Origin: Muribaculaceae bacterium
GTDB taxonomy: Bacteria; Bacteroidota; Bacteroidia; Bacteroidales; Muribaculaceae
Length of the DNA: 11,307 bases
Reading direction: 5' to 3'
NCBI GenBank assembly: GCA_009775535.1
Contig: VSPW01000046.1
Coordinates: forward strand, 1-11,307
In this document: one piece after another, positions 1-6,381 of the stretch
How positions within the stretch are numbered: the stretch's first letter is position 1
Layout of the letters: each line of letters opens with the position of its first letter
Translations under genes and position numbers: made by a program
Notes under the pieces: generated by a model
Database searches by the model: none
What the model saw: only the letters and a program-made list of their open reading frames with translations
Told to the model about the DNA's origin: nothing

Positions 1-71
1 CTCCTATCCCCCCACCCCCTCCTTCTACCCACCCCAATACGTCGCCAGCGCCAGAAGAGAATAAGAGACAG
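1..71. other. Sequencing adapter artefact (degraded Nextera i5 adapter)
   Basis: Bases 39-71 match the 33-base Nextera Read 1 transposase adapter at 27 of 33 positions without gaps, including the final 11 bases of the mosaic end (ATAAGAGACAG, 61-71). Going upstream, 31-38 falls where the 8-base i5 index should be, and 2-30 aligns to the 29-base Illumina P5 sequence at 15 of 29, including 6 of 7 at TCTACAC (24-30). The total 29+8+33 fits exactly. Read on the complementary strand, most substitutions are toward G or are A to T, as expected from signal loss in two-colour sequencing. I infer an untrimmed, low-quality read-through at a contig end; the C-rich stretch is not biological. Confidence 0.9.
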
Positions 72-72
72 C

Positions 73-321
73 ATTTATACAGAACTTGGCGCTGACGGCG
101 GCCTTTCAAAGGGCAAGGACTTCATAGTGGAGCTTACGGACGGTGGGGACACGTTCACGCTGAGCCACTATTACCGCGGGATAACTATAAGGCCATGGCG
201 GCTGTTGCCTTACCTGTACCGCGGTGCGGTGGGCACACGTGATGAGCGTCCGCGCGACATCGAGGGATGCCACAGGCTGTATCCGAAGCCTTCGTTGCCA
301 AAAGAGCCTGCCGCACTATGA
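73..321 (+). CDS. Unidentified protein, C-terminal part only
   Basis: This is the 82-residue end of a gene whose start is lost at the contig end. The frame also stays open through bases 1-71, but those are adapter, so residues read from them (and any length estimate using them) are false. A GTG at 127 could be picked as a start, but the frame is already coding-like before it. The tail reads ELGADGG...DFIVELTDGGDTF...SHYYRGITIRPWRLLPYLYRG, then a basic, proline-containing end. I do not recognise the family and see no membrane segment. The stop TGA (319-321) overlaps the next gene's ATG (318-320), so the two are probably co-translated. Codon use (many ATA, CTT, GGC) is like the rest of the window. 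Confidence 0.55.
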   Translation: MYTELGADGGLSKGKDFIVELTDGGDTFTLSHYYRGITIRPWRLLPYLYRGAVGTRDERPRDIEGCHRLYPKPSLPKEPAAL

Positions 322-791
322 GACTCATTGCTGTCATCGCCATAGCCATAGTGTCGGCAACCGCCATATGCGCCGCACGCCGTGTGAAGACTTCGCGCGG
401 CAGGATGATCCCGCAGGCCGAGGCCGCCCAGGGATGCCGCGGCGATACGCTGCTTACGCCAGAAGCCGCAGTGACGATAACCGGATACGACAAGCCTTTG
501 CGGTCGATGCGCGAGACCTTTTTTGTGGTGAACAACACCGGGCGCAGGCTCACGGCGGTAAAGGTGACGCTGACCTACCACGACATGCAGGGGCATCAGC
601 TACACGTGTCGTCACACGAGATTGCATGCGATATCCCCGGCGGGGAGACGCGCAATGCCTCCGTACCGTCATGGGACAGGCAACGTTCGTTCTACTACCA
701 TCTGAACCGGCCCTGGCGTCCGCGCACTACGGCAACGGCGTTCACGGTGTCGGCCACGGTGGATTATGCCGTCTGCCTTCCAGATAAATAA
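318..791 (+). CDS. Small exported or membrane-anchored hypothetical protein
   Basis: A 157-residue protein with an N-terminal hydrophobic segment (MRLIAVIAIAIVSATAICAA, residues 1-20) followed by basic residues, so it is either secreted or held by one N-terminal anchor. The Cys in that segment lacks a proper lipobox because Ile precedes it, so I do not call a lipoprotein. Residues about 50-110 have the alternating pattern of a beta-sandwich, with a stretch of the form ETFFVVNNTGRRLTAVKV..TYHDMQG. This resembles FxLYD-like extracellular domains, in which a conserved asparagine/glycine turn is followed by 'D..G'; that is a pattern resemblance only. The start at 318 is preferred over an in-frame ATG at 267 because it gives a clean signal segment and an ATGA overlap with the gene before. 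The DUF4491 gene follows after 27 bases, likely in the same transcript. Function unknown. Confidence 0.65.
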   Translation: MRLIAVIAIAIVSATAICAARRVKTSRGRMIPQAEAAQGCRGDTLLTPEAAVTITGYDKPLRSMRETFFVVNNTGRRLTAVKVTLTYHDMQGHQLHVSSHEIACDIPGGETRNASVPSWDRQRSFYYHLNRPWRPRTTATAFTVSATVDYAVCLPDK

Positions 792-818
792 CCAAAATGT
801 CAATGTACTCTTTTTGAA

Positions 819-1136
819 ATGGATTTTCTGCAGGAATATAACCTTACAGGCATAGCGATAGGGCTAAGCACATTTCTTGTGATAGGATTGTTCCACCCTC
901 TTGTGATAAAGGGTGAGTATTACTTCGGCACACGGTGCTGGTGGTGGTTCCTGGTGCTGGGGCTCGGCTGCATAGCGGGTTCGCTGGCAGTGGCCAATGT
1001 GTTCTGGTCGACGATACTGGGCGTGGTTGCCTTTTCGTCGCTATGGAGCATCCTGGAAATATTTGAACAGCGCAAACGTGTAGAAAAGGGCTGGTTCCCG
1101 CGCAATCCCAAACGCGGGGACGGCCAAAAGGGCTAA
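819..1136 (+). CDS. DUF4491 family membrane protein
   Basis: A 105-residue protein that I recognise as DUF4491, a Bacteroidetes family of about 100 residues with no known function. It has about three hydrophobic segments: residues 9-28, a middle one beginning in the tryptophan-rich CWWWFLVLGLG stretch (about 40-60), and about 62-82. Family-typical features are the opening MDFLQEYNLTG, the GLFHPLVIKGEYYFGTRCWWW block, the NVFWSTILG block, and the basic end with KGWFPRNPKR. It is presumably an inner-membrane protein with a basic cytoplasmic tail. It lies 27 bases after the preceding small gene and probably shares its transcript. Its stop TAA (1134-1136) overlaps the stop of the convergent holin gene, and there is no hairpin terminator between them. 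Confidence 0.88.
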   Translation: MDFLQEYNLTGIAIGLSTFLVIGLFHPLVIKGEYYFGTRCWWWFLVLGLGCIAGSLAVANVFWSTILGVVAFSSLWSILEIFEQRKRVEKGWFPRNPKRGDGQKG

Positions 1137-1558
1137 TCACCGGCCTGGCTTCCGCCTTCGATAAGGCGGAGCAGCTCCGAGATGGCGAGTACGGGGTTGT
1201 CCTTGTTGCGCGCAAGCGCCGCAAGGGCCTGTGCGGTACGTGCTATCTCTTTCTTGTCGTGGGTCGACTCCATCACTGAGCGCCATTCGCAGAATATGTT
1301 GAATACGGACATCAGCAGGGTGAATACCGGCACTTTAAGCAATGAGAAAGTAAGGATGTCAACACATGAGAGGCATACCATAGGCAGGAAATACCGTCCG
1401 GCCTTTAAGGCTGTCTGCCTGAAACGGCGCGAGGTGCGCATGACGCCCATCCGGCGCGCCTTCCATATCCCGGCGGCGAAATCCACGGCCATTGCCACGG
1501 TGACACCCATGTAGCAGCCGGTGAGCCACAGGGCCAGGGTTGTGAAATTGATATTCAT
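1133..1558 (-). CDS. Phage holin family protein
   Basis: A 141-residue protein resembling the phage holin-4 type small membrane proteins common in Bacteroidales prophages and phage-derived islands. Hydrophobic segments are at about residues 7-29 (including GCYMGVTVAMAVDFAAG), 54-72 and 74-90. A basic loop with KARRMG and TSRRFRQT lies between the first two, as is usual in the family, and the C-terminal 45 residues are a charged, helical cytoplasmic tail. Holins normally make inner-membrane lesions that let endolysin reach the wall. No endolysin or amidase gene is visible beside it, so lysis function cannot be assumed. It is the last gene of a minus-strand trio, starting 25 bases after the preceding stop. 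Its TAG stop (1135-1133) overlaps the DUF4491 stop. Confidence 0.8.
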   Translation of the reverse strand: MNINFTTLALWLTGCYMGVTVAMAVDFAAGIWKARRMGVMRTSRRFRQTALKAGRYFLPMVCLSCVDILTFSLLKVPVFTLLMSVFNIFCEWRSVMESTHDKKEIARTAQALAALARNKDNPVLAISELLRLIEGGSQAGD

Positions 1559-1583
1559 AGCGGTAAGGTGTTTTTTATCGGTT

Positions 1584-2042
1584 TCAATATATGTTCAGTG
1601 AAAGCCTCGGCGGATTGTGGGACATGAGCACTGACAGGACGGTGGCCAACGCCGAACAGGCCCGGGAATGCATGGCCTCGGCACTGCCGGGCGAAAAAGG
1701 TATGTATATGAGATGGAACGTGTACATCACAATGGCCTGTTCGAGCTGCTGCCTGAGCAACGGGGCAATGCCACTGTCGAGACTGCCGTCGATGTCAAGC
1801 CGAACAAGGCCGCCGTCGTCTGCGTTGTCAGGGACACTAATCTTGACGATGCCGGCACGGGAGGACAGCATCAATCCGATATGCGCCACGGCGTCACGGA
1901 CTACATGTTGGAGGGCCGGGCGGTTGTCGCTGGAGAGCACCGCCAGATGTGGGTCGGCAATCCTACCGGACGTAATGCGGTCCAGAGCCGACAGCGCGTA
2001 TACCTGTTCCAGGATACGGTCAATGGATATTGATATGGTCAT
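1584..2042 (-). CDS. Hypothetical protein of phage-derived cassette
   Basis: A 152-residue protein that I cannot assign to a named family. It is the middle gene of the minus-strand trio, 28 bases downstream of one gene and 25 upstream of the holin gene. It opens with MTISISIDRILEQVYALSAL, and has a helical region (about 45-60, QHVVRDAVAHIGLML), a short strand region with LDIDGSLDSG, a long helix with RQQLEQAIVMYTFHLIYI, and a helical end with a serine/alanine-rich segment. No signal peptide or transmembrane segment is evident. From memory, similar proteins sit beside holins in Bacteroidales phage-like loci, which suggests a structural or connector role, but nothing in the residues proves that. 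Start ATG is at 2042; no Shine-Dalgarno is seen, as expected in this phylum. Confidence 0.65.
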   Translation of the reverse strand: MTISISIDRILEQVYALSALDRITSGRIADPHLAVLSSDNRPALQHVVRDAVAHIGLMLSSRAGIVKISVPDNADDGGLVRLDIDGSLDSGIAPLLRQQLEQAIVMYTFHLIYIPFSPGSAEAMHSRACSALATVLSVLMSHNPPRLSLNIY

Positions 2043-2070
2043 GAGTGTCTTTCATTATAGGTTAAACCAT

Positions 2071-2550
2071 TCAGGCACGCGGCATACAAAGCCTGCCACA
2101 TGAGCGGCAACTGGAATTGAAGATGCGCCGGGCCGTGTCGTAGGATATAAAGAACGCTGATGCATTACCGGAAAGCAGGACATGGGCCACGGCTTTTTCC
2201 ATAGTGTCGAAAAACGCTGACGTCTCCCTGAGCCGGCATGCACGTCTATATATCTCGGCGTACTGCATCCTGCGGATTGACGGCCTGGACCCAATCCGTC
2301 CGTTGCGGGCCGCAATGGCGTATATCCTGGCCAAGGCCACTTCGTATGTGATATAGTAATCGGGAGCGGCAGAAGAAAGGGCCTCACGCAACACCATACG
2401 CAAAGGGACATATATTCCCGAAGCTGCGTTGCGGTCTACAATCCGTTGGCATACTGCAATAAAATCGGCATTGCGCCGTGCCCTGCATCTTGCCGTTGTA
2501 CGATCTATGAACAAATGCCTGTTCTTTCTGTAAGAATCTGTCTTTTTCAT
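2071..2550 (-). CDS. Hypothetical protein with duplicated A-P-x-(Y/F)-(Y/F)-I motif
   Basis: A 159-residue, strongly basic protein that is the first gene of the minus-strand trio. The N-terminal 30 residues are rich in Arg and Lys (MKKTDSYRKNRHLF, then RCRARR). The body appears to be an internal duplication: residues 62-76 read AAPDYYITYEVALARI-like and residues 130-143 read ASAFFISYDTARRI-like, each following a helical stretch. The segment RRMQYAEIYRRACRL (about 93-107) separates them. I recall similar motifs in unassigned Bacteroidales proteins but cannot name a family. The basic content would suit nucleic acid or virion association, which is inference. Four cysteines occur near the end (about 148-155 region and before). 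A good promoter lies about 40 bases upstream. Confidence 0.65.
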   Translation of the reverse strand: MKKTDSYRKNRHLFIDRTTARCRARRNADFIAVCQRIVDRNAASGIYVPLRMVLREALSSAAPDYYITYEVALARIYAIAARNGRIGSRPSIRRMQYAEIYRRACRLRETSAFFDTMEKAVAHVLLSGNASAFFISYDTARRIFNSSCRSCGRLCMPRA

Positions 2551-2594
2551 GATAATAATTGTTTTAGGATAGACGTAAGATTGATTTTCGATTG

Positions 2595-2627
2595 CAAATA
2601 TACAACATAAGTAATGCGTTTTGCAAA
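2595..2627 (-). promoter_or_regulatory. Bacteroidetes-type promoter for the phage-derived cassette
   Basis: On the minus strand a TTTG (2627-2624) is followed after 21 bases by TATATTTG (2602-2595), a full match to the Bacteroidetes -33/-7 consensus TTTG-N19 to 21-TAnnTTTG. The expected start site is near 2588, giving a leader of roughly 40 bases before the ATG at 2550. This suggests that the cassette is a transcribed unit and not silent debris. Confidence 0.7.
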
Positions 2628-2711
2628 TATTTTACCAATTATTTTCATAGTAAAATTACAACACCATAAATATCAGCCCCATATAAGATGTTAAAAAGGC
2701 GTTAACAACTT

Positions 2712-2725
2712 CATGTGGCCACATG
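2712..2725. promoter_or_regulatory. Perfect 14-bp palindrome, candidate operator at metA promoter
   Basis: CATGTGGCCACATG is an uninterrupted perfect palindrome, the usual form of a site for a dimeric regulator. It lies where the -33 element of the metA promoter should be (about 19 bases upstream of the -7 box at 2744), and no good TTTG is present there. A bound protein would therefore either block polymerase or replace the missing -33 contact. A one-mismatch copy of its 12-base core lies at 6445-6456. No regulator is identified in the window. Confidence 0.5.
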
Positions 2726-2743
2726 CCGTTGCAAAAATTTCCG

Positions 2744-2751
2744 TAATTTTG
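2744..2751 (+). promoter_or_regulatory. metA: Probable -7 box of metA promoter
   Basis: TAATTTTG matches the Bacteroidetes TAnnTTTG -7 consensus in full. The -33 position is occupied by the palindrome at 2712-2725 and not by TTTG; a TTG at 2729-2731 is only 12 bases away, too close to serve. The expected start site is near 2758, giving a leader of about 90 bases before metA. Confidence 0.55.
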
Positions 2752-2765
2752 TTTCTATGTGCATC

Positions 2766-2810
2766 GCGATAAAGGGCCTTTCCAGAGACTATACAACATA
2801 AACCCTTCGC
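2766..2810 (+). promoter_or_regulatory. Possible hairpin in the metA leader
   Basis: In the predicted metA leader, GCG (2766-2768) plus AAGGG (2772-2776) can pair with CCCTT (2803-2807) plus CGC (2808-2810), with a 3-base bulge and a 26-base loop. A competing small hairpin, AAAGG with CCTTT, uses part of the same bases. I do not recognise a SAM-I or SAM-II riboswitch by eye. The pairing is modest and could be chance. Confidence 0.22.
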
Positions 2811-2847
2811 CACCAAGCACCAATATACAGCAAAACGACAGAAAAGT

Positions 2848-3738
2848 ATGCCTATACATGTGGAGAACGGGTTACCGGCCATCGATATGCTTAAAATGGA
2901 AGGAATCCGGATACATGAAATGCCTCAGACGCAGCCATGCCGATGGAATGTGGCTCTTGTGAACCTTATGCCTGAGAAGATACCGGCAGAGGCCGACATA
3001 CTGCGGCTTATGGCACGCTGCCCGCTTGAAACGGCGCTACACCTATACAGGATGGCTTCGCACCGGTCGCGCAACACCTCCGGGGAGCATCTGGAACGGT
3101 TCTATACCACGCATGCGGATTCTCCACTCACGGAAATGGACGGTGTGATAATCAACGGCGCACCACTGGAGCGTGTAAGGTATGAGGATGTGGACTATTG
3201 GAATGAGTTCCGCGGCATAATGGACGCCTGCGAGGCTTCCGGTGTCCCGGTACTTTACCTATGCTGGGCGGCATTCGCCGGACTGTATGCAAGATACGGG
3301 CTGGACAAGTCGCTGCTGGAAAGGAAACTGTCAGGCGTCTACCGCCACGTGCTTACGGCAGAAGGTACTGGATGTCCACTGATGTCGGGATTTGACGACA
3401 TTTTTTTCATGCCACACAGCCGCCACTGCCAGATAGACCAGGCCGCGGCGGCAAAAGAAAGCGGACTGTCCGTGCTGGCATATTCACCTGACGGGCCTGG
3501 TGCTGCAATAATGGCTGACAGGAACGGGCTGGACTTCTACATAACGGGGCATGCCGAGTATTCCCCGATGACACTTGACAGCGAGTACAGGAGGGACGCC
3601 GCACGTGGGCTGAACCCTTCTATACCTGAGAACTATTATCCGGACGACAATCCGGACAACAGACCGGAGGTAAGATGGCGCGCACACGCCAACCTACTGA
3701 TGGACAATTGGCTAGACAAATACGTATGCGTACATTAG
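2848..3738 (+). CDS. metA: Homoserine O-acyltransferase MetA (probably acetyl-CoA type)
   Basis: A 296-residue cytoplasmic enzyme of the MetA family (usual length about 300) that activates the hydroxyl of homoserine with an acyl-CoA, the first committed step of methionine synthesis. Visible family motifs are NLMPEKIPAEADILR (39-53), NGAPLERVRYEDVDYW (103-118), the nucleophile Cys139 in YLCWAAFAGLY, KLSGVYRH (160-167), and the catalytic pair His235 and Glu237 in ITGHAEYS. The acyl-CoA-selecting position after GAPL is Glu108; E. coli MetA has Gly111 there and uses succinyl-CoA, while enzymes with Glu use acetyl-CoA. Acetyl-CoA is therefore predicted, despite the usual 'succinyltransferase' label. 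Two changes from the common motifs are CWGAQA to CWAAFA and GHPEYD to GHAEYS. The start at 2848 gives the standard MPI(H/N)VxxxLPA opening. The gene's last 13 bases overlap the U32 gene. Confidence 0.93.
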   Translation: MPIHVENGLPAIDMLKMEGIRIHEMPQTQPCRWNVALVNLMPEKIPAEADILRLMARCPLETALHLYRMASHRSRNTSGEHLERFYTTHADSPLTEMDGVIINGAPLERVRYEDVDYWNEFRGIMDACEASGVPVLYLCWAAFAGLYARYGLDKSLLERKLSGVYRHVLTAEGTGCPLMSGFDDIFFMPHSRHCQIDQAAAAKESGLSVLAYSPDGPGAAIMADRNGLDFYITGHAEYSPMTLDSEYRRDAARGLNPSIPENYYPDDNPDNRPEVRWRAHANLLMDNWLDKYVCVH

Positions 3739-5570
3739 AATTACTATCCCCAGCCCGCGATGCCGAAACGGCCATTGCGGCGATTGACCACGGCGCAGAT
3801 GCGGTGTATATGGGTGCAAGCAGCCATGGGGCACGCTCCGCAGCCGCCAACAGCATTGACGACATACGGCGCGTGGCGGAGTATGCCCACCAGTACGGGG
3901 CAAGGCTATACGTGACGGTGAACACCATAATATATGACGATGAGACCAGCAAGGTGGAACGTCTTGTGCATGACCTGTACCGTGCGGGCGCAGATGCCCT
4001 TATAGTACAGGACATGGCCCTGCTGAGGATGGAGCTGCCTCCTATAGCACTGCATGCGAGCACACAGTGCGACACACGCACGCCGGAAAAGGCAAAATTC
4101 CTGGCCGACTGCGGATTTTCGCAAATAGTGCTTGCCCGCGAGCTTACGCTCAAAGAAATTGCCGCGGTGCATAAGGCAACGGACATCCCGCTGGAGGTGT
4201 TTGTGCACGGTGCGCTATGTGTGAGCTACAGCGGTGACTGCCATGCCAGCTGTGTGGCTACCGGCAGGAGCGCCAACCGCGGCGAGTGCGCCCAGATGTG
4301 CCGCCTTAGCTATGACCTGGCCAACGGGGACGGCAATATCCTATCAAAAGGCAAGCACCTGCTTTCGCTACGCGACATGAACAGGCTCAGCTATCTGTCG
4401 GACATGGCCGATGCCGGCGTAAGCTCATTCAAGATCGAGGGCCGGCTTAAGGATGCGGGGTATGTGAAAAACGTTACGGCAGCCTATTCGATGGCCCTTG
4501 ACGCGATTGTGGCAGCCAACCCCGGCAAATACCGCCGGGCATCACACGGGCATGCCTCCATAACGTTCACACCGGATGTGACGAAAAGCTTCAACCGCGG
4601 GTTCACCGACTATTTCCTGTGCGGGCCAAGGCCAGAAAGGCCGATATCATCGCCCGACACGCCAAAGTCGACCGGCGTGCCTGTAGGGACGGTAAAGGGC
4701 AGCGGAAAGGGCTACATCACAGTGGACACAACAGAAGCACTCCATAACGGCGACGGGCTGTGCTACATGACCGCCTGCGGGACGTTCCACGGGTTCAGGG
4801 TGAACAGGGTGGAAGGCAACAGGGTATTCCCTGCCTCTACGGAACATATCCCTGCTGGGGCAATGCTGATGCGCAACAGCGACGCCGAGTGGGAGGCCAT
4901 GCTGCGAGGCAAGACTGCGGAACGCCGGATAGACATCGACATGAGGCTGGGCCTGACAGAACAGGGGCGCATAACCCTTGGAGTGCGTGACGGCTATGGC
5001 AACGAGGCTATAACGGTGTCGGATACGGCCATCACACCAGAGCAGGCACAAAAGCCGCAGGCAGAGGTAAGGATGGCAGCAATGGCCAAGCTTGGCGACA
5101 CCATATTCAGGCTGCGTTCACTCGAGGACACGATACCGGGCGGCACTTTCATAGCAGCCAGCGCGCTGACCCAACTGCGCCGCAAGGCCATAGAGGCCTT
5201 TGTACGCGCCCGCAAGGCAACCCACCGCCATGACTACAGGCGGACGGAGAACAAGGAAGCAGCCGTTCCCGGAAGCAGCCGGCTGGACTACCACTCCAAT
5301 GTGGCAAACCAGCTGGCCGAAACGTTCTACAGGGAACACGGCGCAAGCCACATAGAGTATGCGCTGGAAACCGGAATGCCCCGAAACGGAGACATAACGG
5401 TAATGACCACCCGCCATTGCATACGGCGTGAAATGGGCGCATGCCTGAAAGAAGGCGGAGGAAATACAGCCAAAGGGCCGCTATACCTTATAAGGGGTAA
5501 AAGCAGATGGAGGCTCGACTTCGACTGCAAGGAGTGCAGGATGAAGGTCATAGCCACCGGACGCGGATGA
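3726..5570 (+). CDS. U32 family protein, RlhA-like
   Basis: A 614-residue member of peptidase family U32. The N-terminal 300 residues form the U32 domain (opening LELLSPARDAETAIAAIDHGAD, then VQDMAL, LHASTQC and VFVHGALCVSYSG). Cys165, Cys172, Cys176, Cys188 and Cys192 sit in and around SGDCHASC and GRSANRGECAQMCR, the family signature. A long C-terminal extension ends with four more cysteines (565, 573, 601, 604; last pair DCKEC). The length and architecture resemble E. coli RlhA (about 650 residues), which hydroxylates C2501 of 23S rRNA; other U32 proteins (TrhO/TrhP type) hydroxylate tRNA. 'Protease' labels are historical. I assign a prephenate/iron-sulfur-type RNA hydroxylase role only by family inference. 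The start at 3726 (MRTLELLSPA) matches the family better than the in-frame ATG at 3675 deep in metA. The 13-base overlap with metA implies co-translation. Confidence 0.85.
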   Translation: MRTLELLSPARDAETAIAAIDHGADAVYMGASSHGARSAAANSIDDIRRVAEYAHQYGARLYVTVNTIIYDDETSKVERLVHDLYRAGADALIVQDMALLRMELPPIALHASTQCDTRTPEKAKFLADCGFSQIVLARELTLKEIAAVHKATDIPLEVFVHGALCVSYSGDCHASCVATGRSANRGECAQMCRLSYDLANGDGNILSKGKHLLSLRDMNRLSYLSDMADAGVSSFKIEGRLKDAGYVKNVTAAYSMALDAIVAANPGKYRRASHGHASITFTPDVTKSFNRGFTDYFLCGPRPERPISSPDTPKSTGVPVGTVKGSGKGYITVDTTEALHNGDGLCYMTACGTFHGFRVNRVEGNRVFPASTEHIPAGAMLMRNSDAEWEAMLRGKTAERRIDIDMRLGLTEQGRITLGVRDGYGNEAITVSDTAITPEQAQKPQAEVRMAAMAKLGDTIFRLRSLEDTIPGGTFIAASALTQLRRKAIEAFVRARKATHRHDYRRTENKEAAVPGSSRLDYHSNVANQLAETFYREHGASHIEYALETGMPRNGDITVMTTRHCIRREMGACLKEGGGNTAKGPLYLIRGKSRWRLDFDCKECRMKVIATGRG

Positions 5571-5572
5571 CA

Positions 5573-6376
5573 TCAAGGTACGGGCGGCGGTATCGTGGGG
5601 TTGCGGACAGCGCCCCATCCGCCTCCGATATTGCTCCGCAGAAGGTTGTACATGATGCCTCCGATGTCGAGGCCTATCTCATCCTTGCCGTTGAAACGGA
5701 AATATGGCATGACTATCGGCTGTGCCTCCCACCGGTTGCCCCCTGACGGCCGGTAGCCCTTTGCCCCGACCTTGACACCCCAACGGTCGCCGGCGCGCCA
5801 GTCGACATACCCACCGAAAGTAGGGACATCAACATAGCCCATCATGGCGTGCCGGGTGATGCCTGCGTCAGTATGGTATGAACCGAATACGGTTATCCCC
5901 AAGCTTGGGCTTATTTCATATGAAAGAGACCCTCCGAAGCCAAACGACCGCCCCATCCCACGGAAGTATCCGTACTTTGAGGCCGAAACATCGAGAGACA
6001 GCGAAAATCGCCCAAAATCCTGGATGAAACTTACAGAGCCGGACTCCACACCCATCATGCCCGGCATATGCGCTATACCTCCAGCGGCCACAATCGCCCC
6101 TGACGGCCAGGAATGGATCACGGCCTCGCCAGGGGTAATGCTGACGCCTCCATCCGGCATCAAATCCAACGCAGTAAGCGATGGCCGCTCACCAAACAGC
6201 GTACCGGACATCGGTGCAGGCGTGTACGCGGCCTTATAGACCAATGACATGGGTGGCGTGTACGCGACAGAGTCATGGGGCAATACGTGTATCCCCGAAA
6301 CGGTATCACGTCCGTCTGGCCGTGCGGACGCAGCAAGCGCCACCAATGAGAGCATAAAGGCAGAGAGATGTTTCAT
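5573..6376 (-). CDS. Exported beta-barrel-like hypothetical protein
   Basis: A 267-residue protein with a clear signal peptide (MKHLSAFMLSLVALAASA, cleavage near residue 18). The mature part has alternating polar and hydrophobic stretches rich in Gly, Tyr and Phe (for example SVSFIQDFGRFSLSLDVSA, YGYFRGMGRSFGFGGSLSYEI, LGITVFGSYHTDAG), typical of outer-membrane beta-strands. It ends in an unusual proline-rich tail, NPTIPPPVP. I recognise it only as a Bacteroidales exported hypothetical protein, not a named porin. In-frame ATGs at 6412 and 6394 are rejected because the promoter -7 box (6389-6382) lies between them and this ATG and because this ATG begins a canonical signal peptide. Transcription probably starts at or next to the ATG, so the message may be leaderless. 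It converges on the U32 gene with 2 bases between stops and no terminator. Confidence 0.72.
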   Translation of the reverse strand: MKHLSAFMLSLVALAASARPDGRDTVSGIHVLPHDSVAYTPPMSLVYKAAYTPAPMSGTLFGERPSLTALDLMPDGGVSITPGEAVIHSWPSGAIVAAGGIAHMPGMMGVESGSVSFIQDFGRFSLSLDVSASKYGYFRGMGRSFGFGGSLSYEISPSLGITVFGSYHTDAGITRHAMMGYVDVPTFGGYVDWRAGDRWGVKVGAKGYRPSGGNRWEAQPIVMPYFRFNGKDEIGLDIGGIMYNLLRSNIGGGWGAVRNPTIPPPVP

Positions 6377-6381
6377 ATCCG

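Larger units (their letters stand above)
2551..2847. other. Divergent intergenic region with regulatory sites
   Basis: About 300 AT-rich bases separate the minus-strand cassette from metA. The left part (2595-2627) holds a promoter firing leftward into the cassette, and the right part (2712-2751) holds a palindrome and a -7 box firing toward metA. The 10-base word TTGCAAATAT occurs twice (2592-2601 and 2621-2630) within the leftward promoter. Bases 2640-2700 contain nothing I can name. Short open frames here (for example across 2691-2962 on either strand) have no coding character. Confidence 0.7.

Noticed and set aside
1..38. C-rich low-complexity tract that could look like an i-motif or repeat
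   Set aside because: It aligns by position with P5 adapter plus index and the changes are explained by sequencing signal loss.
127..321. A separate 64-residue gene starting at GTG 127
   Set aside because: The frame is coding-like before 127 and the upstream part is lost at the contig end; it is the tail of a longer gene.
224..787. Long plus-strand reading frame overlapping the gene at 318-791
   Set aside because: Arg/His/Cys-rich composition of an out-of-frame shadow, whereas 318-791 has a clean signal segment and coupled start.
2752..2847. SAM riboswitch in the metA leader
   Set aside because: The leader is about 90 bases, too short for SAM-I, and I could not match the SAM-II core; only a modest hairpin is seen. 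A covariance-model search would settle it.
3620..4186. 188-residue minus-strand reading frame inside the metA/U32 genes
   Set aside because: Serine/arginine-rich antisense shadow of two confidently identified genes.
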